This document shows positions 33,610-43,799 of a stretch of DNA of 64,000 bases, piece after piece. Within the stretch, counting starts at the first letter, position 1; each line of letters opens with the position of its first letter. The translations under genes and the position numbers were made by a program. The notes under the pieces were generated by a model that was given only the letters and a program-made list of their open reading frames with translations, was not told where the DNA came from and did not search any database. This DNA comes from Dicyema japonicum (Eukaryota > Dicyemida > Rhombozoa > Dicyemidae): assembly GCA_011109175.1 (NCBI GenBank), contig RDEW01000002.1, forward strand, positions 1,775,925 to 1,839,924, read 5' to 3'.

Positions 33610-36028
33610 ATGGAAGAATCAACAAGTGAGACCAAATTAGGTGGCATTTTAAAGGAATCTGTTACTGATATTGATGAAGCCATAGTAGACTACCTAATAG
33701 GTATTAATCATTACAACACCAGACTATTTGATCGACTCTCGCTCGGAATTTGAAAACTCAGAATCTCTCGCTGATGCCATTTCCCCGTTTATAGGCGATT
33801 ATTTGTGTGACTCCGAGCTGAATGCACTATCCACAGCTCTATATAACTGTCTAGTCTGGTCGATTGGGGATATATCTTTAGTGATGCGGGGAGACAGACT
33901 ATCGAAGAGAGTGTAAGAGTGCTGGACAACCCTGAATGCATAGAGGACGCCGCTGGGGACGATTTGGTGGAAAAAACGACATTCGAGGACCGAATGAAAG
34001 TAGTTTAGTATTAATTAGTCAGGCTTATGACAACAAGAAGCTCGACAAAGTCAACGAAAAAAGGGCCCATAAATTAAATGAGCGGGCTTTTTCGGAGGTT
34101 TACAAGCAGGCGCGGGCACTACAGACGACCGAATCGCCCACTGTGGTGCAGCAAGACCACGTGCCTGTCAGTGGGGGCGATATTATTGTGCAAAACTTTG
34201 ATTTGTACTATGGCAGCAAGTTTAATCAATTTTTAAAGCAGTGTGCTCCTGCTCGGATGTACTATTCTGTTGAGTCGGGGGAAGAGATACGGCCTCGTGG
34301 GGAGAAATGGGGTTGGAAAGACAACGTTGATGAAATCTCTGGCAAAGTTGGCGAGAAAATATCAATTTAGTCGAGAATTGATCTTTTCTGCCGCTATAAG
34401 TATCCTGTATGTGGAACAGGAGGTTTCGGGGGATGATACTAGCGTCCTCGACTGTGTTCTAATGGCGGACGAGGAGAGAAGCTCTTTGATGACTAGATGG
34501 GAGAGTCTAAGATCCCAGCTAGAGGGAGCTTGGTTAGTAGTACAGATTATTCCAGTACACCAGCCCAGGAGGCTAAAATTACGCGGGAACTTTCGGAAAT
34601 TGAAGAGAATCTGGCAGGAATTGGCGCCTATTCTGCGCCCTCCCAGGCAGCAACAATTCTGTCTGGCTTGGGATTCACCTTTAATGACCAAAAGAGGTCG
34701 ACTAAAGAGTTTTCAGGAGGCTGGCGAATGAGGGTGGCCTTGGCTCGGGCTCTGTTTGTAAAGTAAGTAGCTTTATTCTCAGTCTAGGCCGGATTTGCTG
34801 CTTTTGGATGGTTGGGTGGACTGTTTAATGTAGAACCTACCAATATGCTTGATTTGAGAGCAGTTATCTGGCTGGAGGACTATTTAAACAACTGGCCGAC
34901 CACTCTGTTCGTCATATCCCACGACAGAAGCTTCCTAGACCACGTGGCCACTGATATATACCTAATGCAGGACACCTGGGTGCGACACTACAAGGGAAAT
35001 TATGAAACTTTCAGAATTTCCCGCCAAAACGAATTGGTTAACCAACAAAAAGAGTTTGAGTCGCAACAGGCTGTGCGAAAGTCTGCCCAGGTTGTGTGTC
35101 TCTAAATGTAGGAATTCATCGACCGATTCCGCTATAATGCTAAACGTGCTTCCTTGGTCCAAAGTAAGATTAAAATGCTACAAAAAATGTGACTTTGGTG
35201 GTTTATTTCAGGACTTTTGTTCCTCCTGTGGAGAAAGAGGCTGCAGTGGTGTTTAAATTTCCAATAATTCCCGCTTCTTCTCAGAGTGTGATTGAGTTTA
35301 AAGATGTTTGTTTCTCTTACGGAGGCAAGTCAATATTTGATGGGGTATCCTTCGATATTTCCATGACGAGTCGTGTCTGCATAGTATTTTGTGGGAGTTA
35401 CATTTGGTGGGTGACAACGGATCTGGCAAATCTACGCTTCTCAAAATGGTGATTGGACAATTGAAGCCTACTTTGGGGGAAGTTATTGTGAATAGGGGAC
35501 TGAGGATTGGTTATTTTAGTCAGCACCACGTGGATCAGCTGGATTATTCGCTGAGTCCCATAGAAGTGATGCACTCCCGACTTCCAGGTATTCAGGTAGT
35601 TGACATTCAGGTCAAACTGTTGAGTTTTACCGCTCAAAACTGGGTTGTTTTGGAATCAGCGGTCCCCTTGCTCTGAGACAGATGAAGACGCTCAGTGGGG
35701 GACAAAAAAGTCGTGTCGCCTTCGCCGTGTTGTGTCTTACAAAGTTGCCTAGTTTGTAATTTTAGTCCAAACTTCATTGTATTGGACGAACCAACGAATC
35801 ACATGGATGTGGAGTCTGTTGATGCTATTGGGCGAGCTATTTCTGCTTATAAGGTGTACTGTGTTGGTATTTTAGGGGGGAGTTGTTGTTGTGTCCCACG
35901 ACGGTCATCTGTTGGATACTGTGTGCACGGATTTGTGGCTTGTTGGCAATGGAAGAGTCAGAGTGGTTAGTGAAGGATTTGCAGCCTATAGAAAATCACT
36001 GGAGAATGAAATTAGTGGTAATTTGTGA
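33610..36028 (+). CDS. ABCF3: ABC-F ATPase ABCF3 (GCN20 family)
   Basis: Soluble twin-ATPase of the ABC-F class, linked to translation and to GCN1/GCN2 signalling; no membrane domain. Thirteen introns of 19-25 nt (first 33701-33722, last 35854-35875) give 708 aa, essentially the human length of 709. The N-terminal helical region (SEFENSESLADAISPFIGDY) is followed by NBD1: Walker A VGRNGVGKTT, YVEQEVSGDDTS, signature KEFSGGWRMRVALARAL, Walker B LLLLDEPTNMLD and ISHDRSFL. The linker has EFIDRFRYNAKRASLVQ. NBD2 has Walker A VGDNGSGKST, IGYFSQHHVDQLD, signature TLSGGQKSRVAFA, Walker B FIVLDEPTNHMD and VVSHDGHLL. All catalytic motifs are intact. Intron 10 must end before LHLVGDNG to restore the second P-loop. 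The last exon runs to TGA 36026-36028; a further 3' exon cannot be excluded. Confidence 0.96.
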
Positions 36029-36890
36029 TTATTTTCTTTTTAAATTATTTTATCGTTTCTTGCTTTATAGTAAATTCTACTCCCATAAATTAGATATTGA
36101 GGGCTATTGTATTACTCCCTATGGAATGTGAGGGAGATCTGTTCAAATAGTCACAGTGCTTGCGAAGGTCTCTGGGTGGGCTGCGATTAGGTTTCCGAGT
36201 TTTTTGATGAAGGTGTAGGAGGAGTGTTTCCACACAGATTAGATTAAGCTCTATGTGATCCAGAATGAGGTAAACATGATCTTTTCCACGAATCCAAGTA
36301 AGGGACATGGAAGGTAGGTCTCCATGTTATAAGAGGCCAAGCTAGTGACTCTTGATAAATCATGTATGTAAAACCCAAGAAGCTAATTGAGGGGCATTAC
36401 TCTCCTCTCGTTTAGTGTCAGGGGGCTTCCAATGTATGGAATAGACAAACCTTGTGCGAAGACGTGGAGGAATACAAAGTGGATGCCCAGGAGACTAATG
36501 GATTTGAAGAGCGTCGTAAAGATTATCATCTAATCTTTTTGCCTAGTGAAGTATCTCTATGTGGTCAGGTCACAGTACGAGTTCTGACGGTAAGTAACCA
36601 AAATATTTTGCCAAATTGACTTGATTGTAGCTAATGCTTGTTCACGTGGTGGATTGATGGAAGCCACCATAATCTGGTCGTTGCTAAACTTTCATTAAAA
36701 AAGCATCCACCCTTGCTAAGAACGAAAGGGAAACGTTAAAATACGCAGAACCACATTTTGACATTGTAATCTGGACAGTTTAAAGGACGTCATCAACCGT
36801 GGCTCTGGAAGTATCTTCACCGGGAGTCAAAAGGTCATAGAGAACGTGAAAGACAACAGAAAGTTTCACTAAGCTGTACGGGTACTCCAT
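36029..36890. other. Region downstream of ABCF3
   Basis: No gene recognised. Mixed composition with short ORFs only; probably decayed repeat. Confidence 0.35.
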
Positions 36891-37714
36891 GGTCGTTTGT
36901 ATAGATCTTCAAGGATGGGAGACATATTGCCGATCAAAATGAGATAGTGGAAATCATAGCAAACCATTTCAAGAAGCTATATTGGATGGCTTTGTGGTTA
37001 TCCCATTTATCTCTGAAAGGTGTGATCTGGAGAGACAATAACCCCAAGAAGTTCAACTGGCATACACACGACTTAAGAATGACAACTTTTTAAACACGGG
37101 ACGTAGAATATCGCCAGAATTCTGAACGATACAAGAGGACGCTTCCGCTGAAGGACACTAGCATCCAGTGGCTTTTTAGGGAAGATCTATGCCGGATGCT
37201 GTGGAGGCATAAATGGAGATTCGCAACTAGCTATTTAAAACGGAGACACAAAAGAATTCTATCAGATACGGAGCTCTTGGTCAGAGTTGAGAAAGTATCT
37301 TCAAAATTATTCAAAACAATAACGGGGACCCACAAGAAGACCCTCGATCTCCCACGTTATTTATTAGGAATCAGCACTCGTGGAACTGAAACCTCAAGGG
37401 AGATTAGACGTTGTAGTTTATGGGAACGATCCAGAATTTGTCTCCGGAGACAGGGAAGCCCTCACAATTAATGAGTGACACATGTCTGGATGGTTTTTTA
37501 CGGTCAACGTGGACAAACCGGAAGTGTCCGAACTCAGAAGAGAATCAAGGACTAACGAAATCTGGTGAAAACCAGAAGTTAGGCATCCGGTACCTTTCTG
37601 GATGATGAATTCGTTCGTATTGGGACCTCATTTCGACTCGGATTGAAAGTCCATGCTGATGCGGGGACCAGATTGACTGCTTTGGCCTTCCTACAGGAAG
37701 ACTGCAGACAAATC
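36890..37714 (+). mobile_element. REL-LINE copy, left part (split by hAT)
   Basis: Degenerate frames end at 37620-37714 with FVRIGTSFRLGLKVHADAG and TRLTALAFLQEDCRQIP, the stretch just before the zinc knuckle in this family. The element resumes at 39431 on the far side of the hAT insertion. Confidence 0.55.
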
Positions 37715-37722
37715 CCCTAGAC
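37715..37722. repeat. Left hAT target duplication CCCTAGAC
   Basis: Pairs with TCCTAGAC at 39423-39430 (7 of 8 match). Confidence 0.8.
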
Positions 37723-39422
37723 CAGTGGTTCCCATCCTTTTTGAGAGCACGGAACCCTTGTATAGTTTTTAACAATTATCAGTATTTTACAAATATAAAA
37801 AAATAAAATGCTAGTTAGTGAGATTGTTGAGGCTGATGTCTCTTGCATAGCTCTGTAATATTTGGTCTCGTCCTTGACAGGGATAAACGTAGGTCTTCTT
37901 CCACATACAGTAGGTTCGCACGTTTTTATGCTTTATATTTGTTAATTCAGAAAATCCACTTTCACAGAGATAAGTCGTTGAAAACTGTACCAAAACTCTT
38001 AAAGCTTTGTTCGTCAGAATAGGATCAATACCAAGCTGTAAATATTCCATTTTTAACGTTCTGTCACTTGAAACAAACGCAAGTTCTTCCTCTTTTAATG
38101 ATAGCTCGTTTCCAGTTATTTCGTACTCAGCAAAAGGATTCCTCACCCAATCATAGAGTTCAACTGATATGGGTAAAAAATAATTATTCGTACATGTAAA
38201 TAGTGACTCCAAATGGTCTACAGTTTGTGGAACAATTTTTTTAAATTTCTTTTTTTTCAATTGGGGGAACATTTCCAAGTTTCCATGCGTGATGTGTCGT
38301 TTCCATATTTGTAGTTTTTTTAGAAAAGCAGCTATTTTGTTCGCGCAACTCAATAGGTTTTCATTTCTCCCTTGCAACTATGAGAACATTGAGTTCATGA
38401 AAAATATCGACGAGGTATGCTAATTTGCAACACCAACATTCATCATGGAGGCATTCAATAAAGTCATCCAACTTCTCTTGTATACAAAAAGCCAACAATT
38501 CGTGTCTTAGTTCATAGAAACGAATTAACATGCTTCCCTGAGTCATCTACTTCAGTAGGCAAAATCAACTGAATGTTCTGCATTTTCACAATTTTTTGAG
38601 AACTGTCGCAATTTCAACGATTCATTTTTATGTAATTAATTATTTTTGGAACCATGTCCAAGCACTCAAAATATGATTTTATAAGATTGAAGATGTTGTT
38701 CCGAGCAACTCTTTGCAGCAAAGAAAATCTTCAGCAATGAATTCATCGATCATATATCCAACGAAAACAAGGAGTCTTCCTGTAATATCTGAGCTTTCAT
38801 TTACTTGAAGCGCAAAAAACAGAGATTTTTTATTCGCTTAACCAAAGTGGTTTTAATGTCATCAGACATATCCTTGATGCGTCTGCTCACAGAATTCTTA
38901 GAAATGGGAATTAAGTCGAGCTCAGCGGCAGCAATTTCTCCGAACAGTATCTTCACTACTTTTTTGTTTGCAGGTAAAATAACAGTTTCGGCGAGAGTAT
39001 GTGATTTCAATTTTAGCGGCAATCTCAGCAACAGCATAACTAGCATGCAGTGCTTTTTCGTTTATTTTGAATTTTTCTGTAAAACGGGATGCTTGAACTT
39101 TATTTCCCCCATAAAATATTCTTTTTTTGAAAGTACAGGGTGTTTGGTGGCGAAATGACGTCTAAGTTTCTTGGAACCATAGCACTATTCGCACGTTTTT
39201 CACCGCAGACAACACAAAGTGGTAGAGGGCAATCCATGTCTCCAGTCCACGTGAAACCAAAGGCAATATAACTTTCTCGATACAATCGAACTTTAAGATA
39301 TGCTGTCACAAAACTCCATTTAGACACACGCAAATTAAATTAATTCGTTTTAAAAAATTATTCTTTTGAAAAAATAATAAAAATTTTTTTGAACTTTGCG
39401 GAACCCAGGTTGGGAAACACTG
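37723..39422 (-). mobile_element. hAT transposon (ZBED5-like), 1.7 kb
   Basis: The ends are CAGTGGTTCCCATCC and, at the right, ...AGGTTGGGAAACACTG, an imperfect inverted repeat typical of hAT, with an 8-bp flanking duplication. The minus strand carries a broken transposase. A BED-type zinc-finger start (SYIAFGFTWTGDMDCPLPLC and VVCGEKRANSAMVP) lies at 39300-39170, then LPANKKVVKILFGEIAAAEL and RIKDMSDDIKTT. At 38550-37811 come FYELRHELLAFCIQEKLDDF and NEDENLLSCANK-type sequence, with the C-terminal dimerisation block RVLVQFSTTYLCESGFSELT. Frameshifts and loss of part of the central catalytic region make it inactive. It interrupts a REL-type LINE. Confidence 0.9.
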
Positions 39423-39430
39423 TCCTAGAC
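39423..39430. repeat. Right hAT target duplication TCCTAGAC
   Basis: Differs from 37715-37722 at the first base only. Confidence 0.8.
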
Positions 39431-39860
39431 AATGGCCCTGAAAGAAGTCGTTAGACGAGCTTTGGATGCTAACGGACACCCTTCTATGCTCGAACTAGTT
39501 GATCTCATCAGGTTGCAGGAAAAGACCCAATGGATGACCATCATCCTTCTTGAAGTCGGAAAACCTCTTCTCTTGGACGAGGTATCGACATATTCGTGCC
39601 TATCAACCTACTTCAGAGTACTGATAGAGTCTGCTCGGTCGCTATAAATTTAAATTCCTCGGCCTGGGAGAGCCAAAAGATGTCGAACTGATAAATATGG
39701 TCCACAGAGATCATCAGAGATACTTTTTAGTGGTGGTAGAAACTCTCTATTACTCTTGGTATCGGGGGTACCATTGGATTTGTGCACTGTTATGGGCACG
39801 AATTGTCTACGTTGTTTCACGACGGCTCAAAGTCATCGTCTTCTTTCCACTCGAGGTTTG
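39431..39860 (+). mobile_element. REL-LINE copy, right part
   Basis: The frame resumes with ALKEVVRRALDANGHPSMLE and, after shifts, KFKFLGLGEPKDVELINMV and HQRYFLVVVETLYYSW (compare the PVAVET block of the family). Together with 36890-37714 this is one element split by the hAT insertion. Confidence 0.6.
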
Positions 39861-40077
39861 AACTAAAGGATCGTTGAATATACCAAGGATCCGAGTTGGA
39901 TCCTGTCTGCCACAAAATTGAAGACTCAAATTATTTTTTGAAAGTTGTGTGAGATACGTTTGAATTCACAGAACAGAAGATCTCTGATATAATGATGTCA
40001 CGTGTGTTCTCTGCCTCTGTTTGTCTTCATCAGCCTGTATGGATTGTCTAGTTGAATAGTCATACTTGTGAAATCAC

Positions 40078-40680
40078 GTGTCACTTCATATCGCCTTGTC
40101 TGGAAGTTTGTGAAGCTCACCAATGCGGGAGATGATTGATAGGAGAGGAATACAGACTATCTTCTGCAAGAAGAGCAGGAGATGATAGTATTAAACGTGG
40201 TCTTGAAGAGTTGGTTTCCTTTCCATCGTCGAAGCTGTTGGATTTGATCGAGGAGGTTGAGAAGATGACTTGGAATTACGATCTTCCCATTTACCAGAGG
40301 ACGCTTTCATGTATTGGAAGTGACCTGTGTTGATACTTCTTCCTCGACAATTTCTGCTACAAACTCAGACCATCTTCCCCCCGATTCTGCCGAACGGATG
40401 AAGCTGGCCAAATATCCTAGAGACCGTTTCGTTTCGTCCCAATCGCTTTTGAGAATTCGGATGTGGCCTGTTCTGTCGCAAGAGGTGTTCTCAAGTGATT
40501 GGAGACGCGATCTCGTCAAGGATTGGAGATCCTGAGCAGTGTTGTTCCGCAAACGTCTCGGAATTGCCAGCGTTTGCGGAATGCTCACTGTCTATTGGGA
40601 GTTGCTGCATTAGGATGAGCATCCTTAGCCGGTCCCTTGCGATAAGGGGGAATAATTCAGAGACATTTATGAGTGATTAG
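40078..40680 (-). CDS. Possible hypothetical gene downstream of SHMT
   Basis: Minus-strand frames look protein-like: ELFPLIARDRLRMLILMQQL with NAGNSETFAEQHCSGSPILD at 40660-40500, then ILKSDWDETKRSLGYLASFI and SEFVAEIVEEEVSTQ to about 40320, and a Ser/Pro-rich frame below that. They could be exons separated by 30-50 nt introns, but I see no clear start codon or family. The plus-strand ORFs here are probably shadows. Confidence 0.25.
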
Positions 40681-40698
40681 TACGATCAGTAGAATATG

Positions 40699-42331
40699 TT
40701 AAATTTCCGGATGTCCTCGGGTTCCGAATTGACTGGTGAATTGACTAACTCGTTCAGCCACGGATTTGATTCCCTCGTCCTGTTCGATCTCTTCTATATA
40801 TTGACTTATACTCCCTATTCCCTTATAATTAGGCAACAACCAGTGGAAGACGAGATCCTCAATCCGATCGTAAAGGCCTCGTGTAAAAATTTACCAATTT
40901 CCTGCATATCACTGGTTTTCATTCCACGTGACGTTACCGCGGGAGTACCTAGCATTAAATATAACAAAATACCGATTCGAACTCCCCCGGGGTTGGATGA
41001 ATCCTCGTCGTAAGGGATGGATATTCTGTTGAGGATGATCCCCACGTTTTCGCAGGCAATTTGAGCCCGGTATCCGTCAAGTCCGGATGCCCTCGTGTTC
41101 ACAAGAAACACGTGATTATCAGTTCCCCCTAAAGGATCGAGTATATTGAACTAACCTGAAACTATTGCGTGGTTGAAGGATTGGAGACACGACACCAACT
41201 CCTTTGCATTCGCAATAATCTGTGCTTGGTATTCTCTGTATTCGGGAGTCATTGCCTGCAAGTAAAGGGATCCGCTGACCTCTTTGATAGCCACAGCCAG
41301 TGCCCCGATTATATGCATATGAACAGCCCCTGAAAGCACGGAAAAACGGAAGAATCTATCGCTGCCGGCAAATCAACACTGCCGTTATTTTTTCTCGAAA
41401 AAATAATCCCAGATCTTATAATGAGGGAGTTCATTAACCTGGGACCGCGGAAAGACTTGTGTGTTGTGGAAGTGACCACATCAGCATAATGAAAGGGACT
41501 GGGGATAACTTTTCCGGCCACCAAACCAGAAATGTGGGCCATATCAGCCAACAAATACGCCCCCACATCATCACAGATCTTAAATATAACTCCCTCTACC
41601 ACCTGTCGGAATCTTTGGTAGTCTAAGAGTCTGGAATAAAACGATGTCCCGGCTATAATAATTTTAGGACGAAATAGTTTGGCGACCCTCTCCAACTCGT
41701 CATAGTCAATGAGCATCGTGTCTTTCTGGGATTAAACGCCGATTTACATTTAGTGTGTAATCCAAGCATTCGAAATATCTTGAGGCCGCGGATATTTTCT
41801 CTTTGTCCGTCTTATAGCCGTGGGTAAAGCTGGTGGCATAAATGAGGGAACTTACTGTCCACCCTGTCTGTAGTCAAGTCCCATGATTCGATCACGTGGA
41901 TTGGCGAGGGCAGAAAAGGCTTGCAAGTTCGCGGGACTTCCAGAAAGCGATTGCACATTCACGGACCATTCGTCTTCCTTCAAGTCGAACAATTCAAGGG
42001 CACGTGCTTGGCAAAGTCTCTCTACCTTGTCCATTACTTGGGAACCCCCATAATATCTAAATGTCTTAAACCCTTACCTGGCTCCTGGGTATCCCTCAGT
42101 CATTTTATTGTTGAGACAGGAAGAGTTAACCTCAGCGACTGCACAACTAGAAAAGTTCTGCGGATTACGGTCATCGAATACCTCGGAAGCGATGAGATTG
42201 ATGTTATCCCTTTGACGTTGTCTTTCTAATTTTAATAATTCATATATTTCGGGGTCAGTTTTCTGAAGAGCCGACGTGCCCAATAAACTGCTAAGACTTC
42301 TGCTGGAATCAGGATTATAGGTTTGTCTCAA
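40699..42331 (-). CDS. SHMT1: Serine hydroxymethyltransferase
   Basis: PLP enzyme that interconverts serine and glycine and feeds one-carbon units to tetrahydrofolate. ATG at 42331 and TAA at 40699-40701. Nine introns of 21-27 nt are inferred. Family motifs: [72 protein letters not shown], the PLP-lysine block [32 protein letters not shown] and [10 protein letters not shown]. No mitochondrial leader is obvious, so a cytosolic form is likely (inference; the symbol denotes the family, not proven orthology). Oddity: the conserved FPxxQGG(A)xH motif needs one extra G at the run complementary to CCCC 41327-41330. With that base the spliced length becomes divisible by three (471 aa, human 483). Without it translation stops shortly after. 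Confidence 0.93.
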
Positions 42332-42739
42332 AAGGGAACTATTTTTAAGGTTGTGGTAATTAATCGGTAAATCATTTTATTTATTTAAAAATATTATTAT
42401 TAATAAAAAATAAAATTAATAAAATTAGTAAATAATATTTATTAAACTATAAATTGGCTTAATTCTTAGAATAACAATAAATTGTTAGATTGGCTGACGA
42501 TTGTGATGTCTTTAAGGCGATATATCCAACTGTGGGAAGTTGTGTATTGATTTGGTAAATGTAACCACAAATTAGTGAGTATACGCCCTAATCCGCAAAT
42601 TATCAAAATATTAAAAAAATAAAAATTTAAAACAATCCCCACAAATTTTACGGATTTCCTTACTATGGCATGTCCCGTACAGGAATCATATGAAATTAAT
42701 CTCATGGCACGTGCTAGCTCTTGCTTAGGATTCTACTGA

Positions 42740-42990
42740 CACAAATTAATTTAATTTCCACCGGAGATACCGAGTTTGAGAGTGACGACTAATTAAGTTC
42801 ATCCATGATCCCAGAGATAAGTCTATCGAGAACCACAATTGTGTAACCTCTCCAGGAAATAACCCAGTGGAGTAAGGAAGGCAAATGATCCCTTTACGTC
42901 GTCCTGTCATTGGGGGCTTCCTGAGACTGGTGGATCACTGACGCCAGGCTAATCGAATGAAGGAAGAAATTGACAAGAGAGGATACTTAG
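42740..42990 (-). repeat. Dispersed short repeat, family B
   Basis: The reverse strand shares GGATCATTTGC, TACTCCACTGGG and the GTCAGTGATCCACC-type block with 1930-2165. The block TTTCCACCGGAGATACCGAG at 42757 recurs exactly at 45819, at the 5' side of a LINE. Confidence 0.55.
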
Positions 42991-43031
42991 ATGAATGAAA
43001 ATGAAATTAGCATTTTATTAAAAATGGGGGA

Positions 43032-43672
43032 TTAAATTACTTTTACTTTAATCATCAACGAGTCCCCCACCAAATACTGACTACCATACAAATATTCAAT
43101 CGAGATAAACCTAGGGAACCCTACTGATTATATGATCTAACAACCAAATGAAGGGTTTCTCTGTGTCTTCGGCTTTCCCAGAAAACTCAAATTATCCGTA
43201 TAATTTGGCCTCAGCTGTTTCGTCCAATCTCCCAGCTCACTTTCCCCCCTATTTTGATTTAGGAGGGAGATTTCTATCATTTTTTTGAACGGCCATTCGT
43301 TTAGGTTATCGTATTCGCTCGACAAAACTGATATAAAAATGGAAACAAATTTCCCCGAGACTTAACCTGATAATAAGGCATACCGCTGATGTCCCCGTTT
43401 GGACAAATCATAAGTTGGAGTTTGTAGCCGAAAGGATGGGAATAAAAATGGGGACTCTGCAAAATTTGGTTGCTACTACGTTTGGTAGAGAAATGTTCGA
43501 TTTTGTGGATGAATTGGAAGTCGTTTAAGTTTCTCCCGATTTTTTCGCTGTTTTCGGATATCTGAATCATTATTTAATCAACTTCAGTGAGATCGTCCTC
43601 CATTTTGGATGTCATGTCCATTAGTTCGTCTATTTTGCAGTCCAGTCGAATAAAGTCGTCAAACTCTGACAT
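43032..43672 (-). CDS. TRAF-type MATH domain protein
   Basis: The MATH/TRAF-C domain binds receptor tails and adaptor peptides in TNF-receptor/Toll-type signalling. ATG at 43672, stop at 43032-43034, three introns (43562-43582, 43361-43383, 43124-43144) of 21-23 nt; 191 aa. Residues 1-45 are acidic and helical (FDDFIRLDCKIDELMDM), resembling the coiled-coil stub before a TRAF domain. The MATH fold follows: ILQSPHFYSHPFGYKLQLMI, CPNGDISVSGKFVSIFISVL, EYDNLNEWPFKKMIEISLLN and the last strand VGDSLMIKVKVI. The spacing of FGYKL, GEYD..WPF and GDSL.IK matches TRAF proteins rather than SPOP or meprin MATH domains. There is no RING or zinc-finger region, so it may be a minimal or regulatory TRAF; a further upstream exon cannot be excluded. 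Confidence 0.85.
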
Positions 43673-43799
43673 TTTGTCATCTGCGCATTTTTTTATATGA
43701 AGTATTATTATCGGAGAAAATGCCATTCTAATCGCCCGGGGGACGAATATAAGTGATTTATTATTTTGCTGGGAAAATATTGATATGCTTCATTTATTC

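Noticed and set aside
33841-33900. Apparent one-base G deficit in ABCF3 near GCGGGGAG
   Set aside because: Using the donor at 33859 (23-nt intron, 33859-33881) restores the frame (CDAGRQTIEE) without any missing base.
37545-37775. Minus ORF across the hAT left border
   Set aside because: Chance frame crossing from LINE into transposon; contains no motif.
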